Shown in pieces: positions 1 to 8,729 of a DNA stretch of 64,000 bases; within the stretch, counting starts at the first letter, position 1; every line of letters starts with the position of its first letter. The DNA is from an uncultured Flavobacteriales bacterium (GTDB taxonomy: Bacteria; Bacteroidota; Bacteroidia; Flavobacteriales_G; Salibacteraceae). The stretch lies in NCBI GenBank assembly GCA_943788775.1, contig CALSRO010000001.1:186001-250000 (forward strand), read 5' to 3'. Both the position numbers and the translations under genes were made by a program. The notes below the pieces were generated by a model. It worked only from the letters and a program-made list of their open reading frames with translations. It had not been told where the DNA came from and made no database searches.

Positions 1-143
1 AGGCCAAAGCCATCATCAACAAGTTTTGCAGTTAAATAAAGGGTGAGCAATGCTCGCATTCCGTAGTAGCTGAATCGCTCCCACATTTCAGTCGCAAACA
101 GCGTGTACAACGCCCTTGGGTGACCTTTCTTTTCTTCACTCAT
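1..143 (-). CDS. POT/PTR2 family peptide:proton symporter, partial (N-terminus only)
   Basis: Only the first 47 or so codons are in the window; the rest lies beyond base 1. The start ATG is at 141-143. Residues 19-28 match the POT-family signature ExxERFxYYG exactly (Glu19, Glu22, Arg23, Phe24, Tyr26, Tyr27, Gly28). This motif lies in the first transmembrane helix and takes part in proton coupling in the family. The protein would import di- and tripeptides across the inner membrane. The gene lies downstream of a dipeptidyl peptidase IV gene on the same strand, which fits a step where periplasmic peptidase products are taken up. Full length and substrate range cannot be judged from this fragment. 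Confidence 0.92.
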   Translation of the reverse strand, partial: MSEEKKGHPRALYTLFATEMWERFSYYGMRALLTLYLTAKLVDDGFG

Positions 144-184
144 AGATTATGAATTAGATGTTTATTAGTGTTTGATTTAAGGGA

Positions 185-208
185 GTTGATCGTTTGTATC
201 CGATCAAC
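185..208. promoter_or_regulatory. Perfect 8-bp dyad (GTTGATCG / CGATCAAC) upstream of the POT gene
   Basis: GTTGATCG at 185-192 and CGATCAAC at 201-208 are exact reverse complements separated by 8 nt. The element lies between the end of the DPP IV gene and the start of the POT gene. No T-tract follows it on the minus strand, so it is a poor intrinsic terminator. It could be an operator or a hairpin in the POT mRNA leader. Function is inferred only from position and symmetry. Confidence 0.4.
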
Positions 209-255
209 GGTGGGTAAATATAAAAATGTATTGCATAGCGCATTGTTATCTGCAC

Positions 256-2427
256 TTACAGTTTTTCGGTAACGAAATTGGTCAATTTCGTAAACAAGTG
301 GTAACGTGTGTTTCCACCATATATACCGTGGTTACGCTCAGGGTAAATGGCATAATCGAATTGCTTATCGGCCGCAATTAAAGCATCCACCATCTCCACT
401 GAATTTTGGTAATGGACATTGTCATCGCCAGTGCCATGAACCAATAAATAGTTTCCCTGAAGTTTGTCCACATGGTTGATGGGGGAATTATCGTCATAGC
501 CAGCTCCATTATCTTGAGGCAATCCCATATATCGTTCTGTATAAATGCTGTCATAAAACCTCCAGTTTGTAACAGGTGCAACTGCGATGGCAGCCTTAAA
601 TACATCCACTCCTTTCATGAGGGCAAGACTTGACATATAACCGCCATAACTCCAACCCCAGATACCGATTCTTGCGCCATCCACATAGCTTTGCTTGGCC
701 AACCATTTGGCTCCTTCAATTTGATCTTTGGTTTCTAAATTGCCCAATTGACCGTACGTCTGTGTTCTGAAATCACGTCCACGACCACCTGTTCCTCGGT
801 TGTCGATGCATGCCACTACATAACCTTGCTGAGCCAACATCTGATGCCACCAATAGTTCCCGCTCATGGAGTTGGTTACTTGTTGTGAACCAGGACCGCC
901 ATAAACGAACATCAGCACAGGATATTTTTTCTTTTTATCAAAATTGGTCGGCTTGATCGTCCAGCCATTCAACTTCACATTTTCGCTGGTATTGAAATTG
1001 AAAAACTCTAGTGGTGAAAGGTCCAATCCAGCCATCACCTCGTTCAATGATTTATTGTCTTCCAATACACGAATTTCCTTTCCATCCTTGGTGTGTAAAC
1101 TCACTCTCATTGGAGAGTTGGCTGTGTTGTGATAAAGGATGTAGTAATCGAATGTGGTGCTAAATGATGCTCGATTTGAACCCTCATTTGGGCTCAATAA
1201 TTTGGGGTCACCGCCAGACACAGCTGCAGAATACAATTCGGTATTCATTGGGTCGTTTTTACTCGCTGTGAAGAATACTTGTTTTGATTTTGGGTCATAC
1301 CCCATGAAATCTCGGACTTCCCAATTTCCCTTGGTCAATTGCTTCTCATTTTTGCCATTTAGGTCAAAACTATAGAGGTGGAAATAACCATCTTTCTCAG
1401 ATTTCCAGATGAAGTTATTGTTGTCGTTGTAAAAAGTGAGGTCGTCACTGATTTCAATGTATGTGCTGCTCGATTCCTTATAAATGGATTTAGTGGCTAG
1501 AGTATTTGTTTCTACTAAAACTATCTCAAGTTGATTCTGAAGTCTTGGCATTTTCATGACAGATAGGAAATCACTTTTTTCAGTCCATTTGATTCTAGGA
1601 ATATACTCGTACTGACCGAGGTTTAAATCACTCGTGTTGCCACTTTTCACATCATAAATATGGATGGTCACGATGGAATTGTCCTCTCCTGCTTTTGGGT
1701 ACTTATACAAGTAATCTTCAGGATACAAATCGGTGAACGATTGCATGTTGAACTGGCGAACGTTGTCTTCGTTGAATTTGTAATAGGCAATCTTACTCCC
1801 ATCAGGTGACCACAAAAACGCCTTGTCAAAAGTAAATTCTTCTTCATACACCCAATCCGTATATCCGTTGATGATTTGATTCATCGCACCGTCTTTCGTG
1901 ATGGTGGTTGTTTTGCTTTGTGCAGGTTCAATGATGACGATATTGTTTTCAACCACACAAGCGATTTTGCTTCCATCGGGTGAAAAGCTAGCATGACGTT
2001 GCTTCAGGTCATAGTAGATTTTCATGGCTGATTTTGCGCCCAAGTCCACCAGGTAGTAGTTTTCAATGGTAGAATGACGATAGATGTTTTCTGTTTCTGT
2101 GCGGATCAGCATTTTCTTTTCGTCAGGAGAGAATTCGTAACCCTCGAGGTCAAATTCTTCCTGGCCGGTCATCGATGCCATTTCTGCGGAAGTAAGTAAG
2201 GTAGCTACTTTCTCTCCTGTTTCGTATGAGTATTGGTTGATCTCCACACCATTGTCAGTGCGGTCCATGCTGGTGTAGTGCACGCCATCGTTCATGGATC
2301 GAACGCCATAGACTGATTGCTGTCTAAATGTTCCATTTTTCCAAATGTCTTCCAAGGTGATTTGCTGTGCCGTTCCTGAGAGAATGATCAGTGTCAAGGA
2401 CAGCGAAAAGATGGATCGTAATGTCAT
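256..2427 (-). CDS. dpp4: Dipeptidyl peptidase IV (S9B serine peptidase), secreted
   Basis: The 723-residue protein starts with a signal peptide (about residues 1-20, hydrophobic, ending near TAQQ). An eight-bladed beta-propeller region is expected over about residues 50-460, followed by an alpha/beta hydrolase domain. The double-Glu motif that binds the substrate N-terminus is visible as VYEEEF near residue 200. The nucleophile lies in GWSYGG (Ser593), the acid in GTGDD (near residue 668), and the base in RNHGIYGG (His700). Length fits DPP IV. It removes X-Pro or X-Ala dipeptides from peptides in the periplasm or outside the cell. A -7-like box lies 23 nt upstream. The next gene on this strand encodes a POT peptide importer, so the two probably serve peptide feeding together. 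Confidence 0.95.
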   Translation of the reverse strand: MTLRSIFSLSLTLIILSGTAQQITLEDIWKNGTFRQQSVYGVRSMNDGVHYTSMDRTDNGVEINQYSYETGEKVATLLTSAEMASMTGQEEFDLEGYEFSPDEKKMLIRTETENIYRHSTIENYYLVDLGAKSAMKIYYDLKQRHASFSPDGSKIACVVENNIVIIEPAQSKTTTITKDGAMNQIINGYTDWVYEEEFTFDKAFLWSPDGSKIAYYKFNEDNVRQFNMQSFTDLYPEDYLYKYPKAGEDNSIVTIHIYDVKSGNTSDLNLGQYEYIPRIKWTEKSDFLSVMKMPRLQNQLEIVLVETNTLATKSIYKESSSTYIEISDDLTFYNDNNNFIWKSEKDGYFHLYSFDLNGKNEKQLTKGNWEVRDFMGYDPKSKQVFFTASKNDPMNTELYSAAVSGGDPKLLSPNEGSNRASFSTTFDYYILYHNTANSPMRVSLHTKDGKEIRVLEDNKSLNEVMAGLDLSPLEFFNFNTSENVKLNGWTIKPTNFDKKKKYPVLMFVYGGPGSQQVTNSMSGNYWWHQMLAQQGYVVACIDNRGTGGRGRDFRTQTYGQLGNLETKDQIEGAKWLAKQSYVDGARIGIWGWSYGGYMSSLALMKGVDVFKAAIAVAPVTNWRFYDSIYTERYMGLPQDNGAGYDDNSPINHVDKLQGNYLLVHGTGDDNVHYQNSVEMVDALIAADKQFDYAIYPERNHGIYGGNTRYHLFTKLTNFVTEKL

Positions 2428-2450
2428 GAATCGTGTTTTATAAGGGCTGT

Positions 2451-2458
2451 CGAAAGTA
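2451..2458 (-). promoter_or_regulatory. Promoter -7 box (TACTTTCG) of the DPP IV gene
   Basis: TACTTTCG differs from the Bacteroidota -7 consensus TAnnTTTG at one base and lies 23 nt before the DPP IV start codon. The same variant appears upstream of the M1 aminopeptidase gene at 3998-4005. No convincing -33 element was identified. Confidence 0.4.
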
Positions 2459-2563
2459 TAGAATTGAACGTTTTTATGGCCAACAGATTTCCAATCTATT
2501 GATTTGGTGATAACTGGTTCATTGATTTCGGAATAATGAGATGAGATTAGATGGCTTGTTCCC

Positions 2564-2571
2564 TAATATTG
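2564..2571 (+). promoter_or_regulatory. Promoter-like -7 box (TAATATTG) 4 nt before the FAD-oxidase start codon
   Basis: TAATATTG matches TAnnTTTG except at position 5. It is separated from the ATG at 2576 by the four bases AATC. If it is used, transcription would begin at or next to the start codon and give a leaderless mRNA. See the finding on this class of site. Confidence 0.4.
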
Positions 2572-2575
2572 AATC

Positions 2576-3958
2576 ATGAATCAGATTGTAGATGAATTGA
2601 TCCGGATTTCTGGTCGAGAATTCGTGTTTACGGACGAGGAAACGCGCATTGAATATGGACATGATGAAACGGAAGATTTCAGTTTTCCTCCATCCGTTGT
2701 GGTGAAACCGGCCAACACGGAGGAAGTGAGTGCTATTATGAAATTAGCGAATGCGCATGGTTTTCCTATCACGCCCATTGGAGCCCGAACAGGACTGAGT
2801 GGGGGTGCTTTAGCTGTAAATGCAGGCATCGGATTGAGCATGGAGCGCTTCAATCGAATCATTGATATTGATGAACAGAATTTACAAGCTACGGTCGAAC
2901 CCGGGGTCATTACGCAAGTTTTTCAGGATTCAGTGCGTGAAAAAGGGTTGATGTATCCTCCTGATCCAGCCAGTCGTGGCAGCTGCTTCATTGGTGGAAA
3001 CGTAAGCGAGAATTCAGGTGGGCCCAAAGCAGTTAAGTATGGCGTCACCAAAGACTATGTGCTGAACCTTGAAGTAGTGCTTTGTAGTGGTGAAGTTATT
3101 TGGACAGGAGCCAATACCTTAAAGAATAGCACTGGCTACAATTTGACTCAATTGATGGTTGGCAGTGAAGGAACTTTAGGCGTGATCACAAAAATTGTCA
3201 TGCGCTTGATTCCGCACCCTACCCATGATTTGTTGATGCTGGTGCCGTTTAATTCGGCTGAAAAAGCCTGCGAGGCAGTCAGTGCCATTTTCAAGGCTGG
3301 GATCATTCCTTCGGGAATGGAGTTTATGGAACGCGATGCCATCGTTTATGCCATGGACTTTATTGGAGAAGAACCCGTGCCCCTTGGCCCAGATGAACAA
3401 GCACATTTGCTGATTGAGGTAGATGGGAATGAATTGGATGCGCTGATGATGGACTGCGAGCGCATTGTTGCGGTGGTGGAGCAATTTGATTGTGGCGAAG
3501 TTTTGTTTGCCGAGGACCAGGCGAAAAAAGATCAACTGTGGAAATTGCGCAGAAGAGTGGGTGAAGCGGTCAAAGCGCAAAGTGTGTATAAAGAGGAAGA
3601 TACCGTAGTGCCCAGATATCAGCTTCCAGAACTTTTGAAAGTGGTGAAACAAGTGGGTAAGCTTTACGGATTCCGAAGCGTGTGCTACGGTCATGCAGGC
3701 GATGGCAACTTACATGTCAATATTCTGCGCGATGAGATGTGCGATGAAGATTGGAACAAAACCATCAAAGTGGGGATTCGAGAGTTGTTCGAAATGGTCA
3801 AGAAACTGGGTGGAACAATTTCTGGCGAGCACGGCATAGGTTTGGTACAGAAGGACTACATGGACATCATGTTTTCCGAATCACACTTAGACTTGATGCG
3901 CTCTATTAAAAAGGTATTTGACCCAAATGGGATTTTAAATCCGGGTAAGATTTTTTGA
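2576..3958 (+). CDS. FAD-binding oxidase of the GlcD / D-lactate dehydrogenase family
   Basis: The protein has 460 residues. The N-terminal half holds the PCMH-type FAD-binding fold with the glycine-rich stretches GARTGLSGGAL (about 72-82), IGGNVSENSGGPKAVKYG (about 138-155) and VGSEGTLGV. The C-terminal FAD-oxidase domain has GHAGDGNLHVN, which supplies a substrate-binding His, and SGEHGIG near the C-terminus. Length and order fit the GlcD subunit of glycolate oxidase and related single-subunit D-lactate or 2-hydroxyacid dehydrogenases. It would oxidise a 2-hydroxyacid and pass electrons to the respiratory chain. No glcE or glcF gene is next to it, so a single-chain enzyme is more likely than a GlcDEF complex. 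The exact substrate is unknown. Confidence 0.88.
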   Translation: MNQIVDELIRISGREFVFTDEETRIEYGHDETEDFSFPPSVVVKPANTEEVSAIMKLANAHGFPITPIGARTGLSGGALAVNAGIGLSMERFNRIIDIDEQNLQATVEPGVITQVFQDSVREKGLMYPPDPASRGSCFIGGNVSENSGGPKAVKYGVTKDYVLNLEVVLCSGEVIWTGANTLKNSTGYNLTQLMVGSEGTLGVITKIVMRLIPHPTHDLLMLVPFNSAEKACEAVSAIFKAGIIPSGMEFMERDAIVYAMDFIGEEPVPLGPDEQAHLLIEVDGNELDALMMDCERIVAVVEQFDCGEVLFAEDQAKKDQLWKLRRRVGEAVKAQSVYKEEDTVVPRYQLPELLKVVKQVGKLYGFRSVCYGHAGDGNLHVNILRDEMCDEDWNKTIKVGIRELFEMVKKLGGTISGEHGIGLVQKDYMDIMFSESHLDLMRSIKKVFDPNGILNPGKIF

Positions 3959-3997
3959 TTGTGGACGGTATATCACTTTAAACTTCGCTCTGAAACT

Positions 3998-4005
3998 TAC
4001 TTTCG
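3998..4005 (+). promoter_or_regulatory. Promoter -7 box (TACTTTCG) of the M1 aminopeptidase gene
   Basis: TACTTTCG, one mismatch from TAnnTTTG, lies 17 nt before the ATG at 4023. It is identical to the box upstream of the DPP IV gene. Confidence 0.35.
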
Positions 4006-4022
4006 TCCACCAATTTGTATTC

Positions 4023-5894
4023 ATGATAAAACGCATTTCCTTACTTGTCATTTCCTCCCTGATTTTCGGAGCTTGTTCCAATGAACCCAAAGAGGTGGTG
4101 GAAGAACCTCAGGAGCCCGCTTATGCCACACCCATCCACAGTTTTGCTCAGCCAAATAAAGCAGTGGTAAAGCATTTAAATCTAGACGTTGCTGTTGATT
4201 TTGAGTCTAAGGCCATCAGTGGATTGGCCGCTTATGATATTGAAGTCACCAAAGGCGAAAACCGAATCGTTTTTGACACGCGAAACTTGACCATCAAAGA
4301 GGTACGAGTGGATGGCATCATCACCAAGAATTGGTGGTTAGGTCCTGAAAAAGAATTTATGGGCGTACCGTTGGAGGTTGAAGTGGGAGATACTTCTAAC
4401 CAAGTGGCCATTGAGTATGCTACTACTGAAGGGGCCGAAGCATTGCAATGGTTGAATCCACAACAAACAGCAGGCAAGGAGCATCCCTTTTTGTTCACAC
4501 AATCTCAAGCTATTCTGGCGCGAACGTGGTTGCCCTGTCAAGACAGTCCGGGCATTCGATATACTTATGAGGCTACAGTCAAAGTGCCAACCGATTTGAT
4601 GGCATTGATGAGCGCTACTAATCCGACAGAGATTGATTCGACTGGAGTGTATCACTTTGAGATGAAACAGCCTATTCCTAGCTATTTAATGGCATTAACC
4701 GTAGGTGATTTGCGATTTGCTCCCATTGGAGAAGAAACCGGAGTATATGCGGAGCCATCTGTGCTGGAATCTGCGGCTTATGAATTCGCAGACATGCAAA
4801 AAATGTTGGAATCGGCAGAAGCGTTATATGGCAAGTATGCTTGGGAACGATACGATGTGATTGTGCTGCCTCCAAGCTTTCCTTTTGGTGGAATGGAAAA
4901 TCCCCGATTGACTTTTGCTACGCCCACCATTTTAGCAGGAGATCGTTCTTTGACAGCTTTGGTTGCGCATGAATTGGCGCATAGCTGGAGCGGTAATTTG
5001 GTCACCAATAGCACTTGGAATGACTTCTGGCTCAACGAAGGGTTTACCGTCTATTTTGAGCGTAGAATCATGGAAGATGTCTATGGGAAAGATTACGCAA
5101 ACATCTTGGCCATATTGGGTTGGCAAGACTTGCAACACACCTTAGAGGAGTTCTCGGATAAGCCAAACGACACCAAGTTAAAGTTGGATTTGGATAACCG
5201 CGACCCAGACGATGGTATGAGTGATATTGCCTATGAGAAAGGATATTACCTACTGCGTACACTGGAGGATAATGTAGGACGCGAAAAGTTTGATGTGTTT
5301 TTGAAGAATCACTTCACTGGCAATGCTTTCAAGACCATGACGACCGAGCAATTCTTGACCAATTTAAAATCTCAACTCTTAGATGGGAGTGATGAGAAGT
5401 ATGCAGAATTAAAAGTAAAGCAGTGGGTATATGAGCCTGGAATTCCATCGAATGTGGTGGAGGTTGAATCGCCTTTGTTTGCGCAAGTGGAAGCTCAATT
5501 GGATTCTTTTTTAGCTTCAGGAAATGCGGCTACTATTGATACAACTAATTGGACAACACACCAATGGCTTCACTTCTTGAGGAAAATGCCATCGGAAGTC
5601 AGCCAAGAGAATTTGGCAGCGTTGGACAAGACCTTTGGTTTCACAAAAACAGGTAATAGTGAGATAGCGGCAGAGTGGTTTGTACTCGCCATTGAAAATA
5701 GCTATGCTCCAGCCGATGGTGCCATTGAGGAGTTTTTAATTAGAGTGGGACGAAGAAAGTTCTTGACTCCCATTTATGGAGCCTTAGTGGCTGCCGATCC
5801 TAGTATGGAGCGCGCAAAAGCCATTTATATAAAAGCCCGTCCGAACTATCATTCAGTATCTACCAACACGCTTGATGCGATGTTAAATATGTGA
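4023..5894 (+). CDS. M1 family zinc aminopeptidase, lipoprotein (LTA4-hydrolase-like)
   Basis: The 623-residue protein begins with a lipoprotein signal peptide; the lipobox IFGAC places the modified Cys at about residue 18. The M1 exopeptidase motif appears as GGMEN (residues near 287). The zinc site is HELAH at 316-320, with the third ligand Glu in NEGFTVYFE about 19 residues further on. The C-terminal 120 residues look like the helical leukotriene-A4-hydrolase C-terminal domain. It would remove N-terminal residues from peptides in the periplasm or at the outer membrane. Its stop codon overlaps the GTG start of the proline dehydrogenase gene by 4 nt, so the two form a unit that could link peptide breakdown to proline oxidation. 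Confidence 0.94.
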   Translation: MIKRISLLVISSLIFGACSNEPKEVVEEPQEPAYATPIHSFAQPNKAVVKHLNLDVAVDFESKAISGLAAYDIEVTKGENRIVFDTRNLTIKEVRVDGIITKNWWLGPEKEFMGVPLEVEVGDTSNQVAIEYATTEGAEALQWLNPQQTAGKEHPFLFTQSQAILARTWLPCQDSPGIRYTYEATVKVPTDLMALMSATNPTEIDSTGVYHFEMKQPIPSYLMALTVGDLRFAPIGEETGVYAEPSVLESAAYEFADMQKMLESAEALYGKYAWERYDVIVLPPSFPFGGMENPRLTFATPTILAGDRSLTALVAHELAHSWSGNLVTNSTWNDFWLNEGFTVYFERRIMEDVYGKDYANILAILGWQDLQHTLEEFSDKPNDTKLKLDLDNRDPDDGMSDIAYEKGYYLLRTLEDNVGREKFDVFLKNHFTGNAFKTMTTEQFLTNLKSQLLDGSDEKYAELKVKQWVYEPGIPSNVVEVESPLFAQVEAQLDSFLASGNAATIDTTNWTTHQWLHFLRKMPSEVSQENLAALDKTFGFTKTGNSEIAAEWFVLAIENSYAPADGAIEEFLIRVGRRKFLTPIYGALVAADPSMERAKAIYIKARPNYHSVSTNTLDAMLNM

Positions 5895-7087
5895 TCGATA
5901 TGGAGCCGCGAAAAATAGACTCTCCCGTCAAGTTTGACGACACTTCCAAGGCCTTTGCACATCTCAATGATGGCGACCTTCGATTCAATTATTGGATTTT
6001 TCGATTGATGAATAGCCCGACCTTGACTGGAATTTCCACATCGTTGGCCGAATTGGCTATGAAGATTAATTTTCCGGTGAGTTGGGCTGCAAAGCCTACG
6101 GTTTTTCGAGTGTTTTGTGGCGGTGAGACCATCGATGAATCTTTGGCGGTAGTCACTAAATTGGGAGAAAACAATGTCGGTGCTATTTTGGATTATTCTG
6201 TGGAAGGGCAGGAGTCAGAAACTGAATTTGCCAAGACTGAACAAGAATTGATTCGCATTGTGAGCATTGCGAAAGAAAACCCACACATTCCGGTGACGTG
6301 CATGAAAATCAGCGGGATTGCCTCGAACCGTTTATTGGAACGCTTGTCTTCGGGTGCAGATTTAACCGATCCTGAAAAGGTGTTGAGTGGAGTTTTGCAT
6401 CAACGGTTTGAACGTATTTGCCAAGCAAACTACGATGCCGGTGTTCCGGTTTATGTGGATGCAGAGGAAAGTTGGTTGCAACCTGCCATTGATCGCTTGG
6501 TGGAATCGATGATGGCAAAGTTCAATAAAGACAAAGCCATTGTATTTCAAACCGTTCAGATGTTTCGCCATGATAGACTTGCCTATTTTGAAAACCTCAT
6601 CGACAAGGCGAGAATAAGCGGTTTCAAAGTGGGAATGAAGATTGTGCGTGGCGCCTATCTTGACAAGGAAAACAAGCGTGCTGAGGACAAAGGTTATCCT
6701 ACTCCAATCCAACCGAGCAAGGCAGCAACAGATGAAGCCTACAACGCAGCCTTAAAGCTGAGTATCGAGAACATCGATTGGGTGGAGTTTTGTGCGGGCA
6801 CTCACAACGAATACAGTTGCCAATACCTGGCTCACTTGATGAAGGACAAAGGACTTCAGAACAATCACCCTAATATCTATTTCAGCCAGCTTTACGGGAT
6901 GAGTGATTATATGAGTTTTAACCTCGCTGCAGAGGGATATAATGTGAGCAAATACTTGCCATATGGACCGGTGAAATTCACTTTGCCTTACCTAATCAGG
7001 CGAGCAAAAGAGAATACCGCCATTGCAGGACAAATGGGCAAGGAATTCAGCATGATCTTGAAGGAGCAGGCGAGGAGGAAGGGGTAA
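5891..7087 (+). CDS. Proline dehydrogenase (PRODH, monofunctional)
   Basis: The 398-residue protein has the TIM-barrel PRODH domain. Visible family features are VDAEESW in mid-protein, KIVRGAYLDKENKRA, which binds FAD and substrate, CAGTHNEYS, and the C-terminal YLPYGPV...YLIRRAKENT, whose double Arg binds the proline carboxylate. It converts proline to pyrroline-5-carboxylate with FAD. No aldehyde dehydrogenase domain is fused, so it is not a bifunctional PutA. A GTG at 5891 gives a 4-nt overlap with the upstream gene, while an ATG at 5900 would shorten the protein by three residues; the sequence does not decide between them. The stop codon directly abuts the stop of the convergent YdeI gene. 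Confidence 0.93.
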   Translation: MIDMEPRKIDSPVKFDDTSKAFAHLNDGDLRFNYWIFRLMNSPTLTGISTSLAELAMKINFPVSWAAKPTVFRVFCGGETIDESLAVVTKLGENNVGAILDYSVEGQESETEFAKTEQELIRIVSIAKENPHIPVTCMKISGIASNRLLERLSSGADLTDPEKVLSGVLHQRFERICQANYDAGVPVYVDAEESWLQPAIDRLVESMMAKFNKDKAIVFQTVQMFRHDRLAYFENLIDKARISGFKVGMKIVRGAYLDKENKRAEDKGYPTPIQPSKAATDEAYNAALKLSIENIDWVEFCAGTHNEYSCQYLAHLMKDKGLQNNHPNIYFSQLYGMSDYMSFNLAAEGYNVSKYLPYGPVKFTLPYLIRRAKENTAIAGQMGKEFSMILKEQARRKG

Positions 7088-7735
7088 TTATTTATATCCC
7101 TCTATATACTTATGCGACCCATCGCAATTGGGCATCCGTTTTGAATGGCCGCATACGCAGTCATTGATCCCTTTTCCCTTTAAGATTCGATCTACATACT
7201 TTTCAATACGAGCAGTGCGCGTGGTGCTCTGTTTAGCTCCTGAGAAAAACAGGTTGTAGGCGCGTTGGCGCCCCGGTGTCAGCGATTCAAAGGCAGCCTT
7301 AAAAACGGGTTCGGCATCCATTTTTTGTAGGAGCTCCTCTGGGAAATCAAGATTCTTACTTTTCTTGAACTCCACCTTTAAACCCGCTTTTTCTACTTCG
7401 ATGGCTTCAAAAATGTAAGCCTTGATTGTAGCTTCCATCGCATGAATTTGATCCACCGCGGTGAATTTGAACAAACGAGAAGATTGTGAGTTTTCGCCAG
7501 CTGCTACCAACAGCTTTTCTTCATCCTTTAGCAACACACCCTTAAAAAAAGCCAGGCCACAAAAGTCCTTAAACGAACCTATGATAGCGATGTTCTTACC
7601 GTGATGAGTGTAACAAGCTTGCTTCCATTTATACTCTTCCGTCAATCCGCAATGCAATAAAATATGGCGCAAAGCCTCCATTTCAAGTCTCCAAGATTTG
7701 GAGTTTCGGATCAGTTCATCGATTTGTGGGTTCAT
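7088..7735 (-). CDS. YdeI/DUF1801 family protein with a C-terminal CDGSH iron-sulfur motif
   Basis: The 215-residue protein starts like other YdeI/OmdA-family proteins (DUF1801 fold, about residues 10-115, with TEEYKWKQACYT and CGLAFFKGVLLKD). A YdeI C-terminal segment follows, with LTPGRQRAYNLFFSGAKQ. Residues 193-208 fit the CDGSH consensus CxCxx(S/T)xxxPxCDG(S/A/T)H at every position, so the tail could bind a [2Fe-2S] cluster with three Cys and one His. The YdeI family is linked to bacteriocin or antimicrobial resistance in other bacteria, but its biochemical role is not settled. The gene stands alone and is convergent with the proline dehydrogenase gene. Confidence 0.85.
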   Translation of the reverse strand: MNPQIDELIRNSKSWRLEMEALRHILLHCGLTEEYKWKQACYTHHGKNIAIIGSFKDFCGLAFFKGVLLKDEEKLLVAAGENSQSSRLFKFTAVDQIHAMEATIKAYIFEAIEVEKAGLKVEFKKSKNLDFPEELLQKMDAEPVFKAAFESLTPGRQRAYNLFFSGAKQSTTRTARIEKYVDRILKGKGINDCVCGHSKRMPNCDGSHKYIEGYK

Positions 7736-7780
7736 GTAATCGTTGTTTTACACAAAGGTGCATTTCTTCGAATTCATCAT

Positions 7781-8642
7781 TCAAAATGATAAATTGTTCA
7801 ACCAATCGAGAAGTGCTTTCTCCAATTGTGCAATACCATCAAAGTCGATGTATTCTAAATCATCCGTGGTTCTATGATAGTCTAAGTGTTGTCCAGTAGA
7901 AATGGTGACTGCCGGGATATTCTGCTCTACAAACCATTTGGTGTCGAGTTTTTGAATTCGATTGAATACGCTTTTACTGAATATTATATCCTCCGTTGAC
8001 TGAAGGTTTATGGATTCTTCAATATCTGTGGAACAATCATAATAAACTTTGTTTTCAGAGCGTCTTCCCACCATATCAAAATTCACACATAGGTATAGAC
8101 CGCTGTATTTCTGTGAAGAATGTTCTAGGAAGTTTTTAGAGCCATAGAGGCCAAGCTCATGGCCAGAGTGAGCAAGAAAAAGATAGTTATCGACTGTCTT
8201 TTTTCGATAAATCCTGAGCTAGATTCAACATTAATGCGACACCCGATGCATTGTCGTCAGCGCCATTGTGAATAGCGATTGAACCTTTACTGTGGGATAG
8301 AGGGCCTCCGGTGCCCAGATGGTCATAGTGTGCAGATAATACAATGGTTTGCTCCGATTTGTTGTCTATGAATCCGATAACGTTTATTGACTTATAGGTG
8401 GTGCTGTCTTTTGAAAATTGAAAGGGCTGATTGCTCACTTTGCACCCATTGATCTGCGACATTTCGTTAAAGAGAAATTCGGCCACCATTTTTTCTTCTT
8501 CAGAACCACAGGCACGTCCCTTCATCGAATCGGATGCTAAAAAAGAAACGACCTTGTGGAGGTAATGATATTGACTGGAGTCCTGTGCGCCAGAGAATGC
8601 GGCCAGTGCAATTAAAAGAATGGAGATCGTGATTGATTTCAT
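7781..8642 (-). pseudogene. M28 family metallo-aminopeptidase, disrupted by a +1 frameshift
   Basis: The 5' part (8642 down to about 8205) encodes a signal peptide and the M28 motifs HYDHLG and HNGADDNASG. The frame then closes early. The next frame continues the same domain with SGHELGLYGS, VNFDMVGRR and the final LDYHRTTDD, and ends at 7781. The frames join at a run of six T on the plus strand (8199-8204); five would give one 286-residue protein (862 minus 1 is divisible by 3). The usual GEE catalytic pair reads HE here, so the general-base Glu is replaced by His even in the repaired protein. Whether this is a true mutation or a homopolymer sequencing error cannot be told from the sequence. 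Confidence 0.85.
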
Positions 8643-8645
8643 ATC

Positions 8646-8675
8646 AAAAAAAAGGGAGTGACTAGTGTCACTCCC
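8646..8675 (-). terminator. Intrinsic terminator downstream of the surface protein gene
   Basis: On the minus strand a perfect 9-bp stem (GGGAGTGAC / GTCACTCCC) with a 4-nt loop is followed by eight T. It lies just beyond the ancestral stop codon (8701-8703) of the upstream minus-strand gene and just before the M28 start. Confidence 0.9.
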
Positions 8676-8729
8676 AAAATACTGCTTTATGAATTACTTA
8701 TTAATCCTTGGTTTTGTTTCCAACTGCAG

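Noticed and set aside
3176..3694. Long minus-strand frame (172 codons) inside the FAD oxidase gene
   Set aside because: It lies antisense to a well-conserved coding region and has no family features.
8199..8210. Programmed -1 frameshift at AAAAAAG in the M28 gene
   Set aside because: On the minus strand the run is in the wrong phase for an A-AAA-AAG slippery site, and the continuing frame is +1, not -1. A simple indel is more likely.
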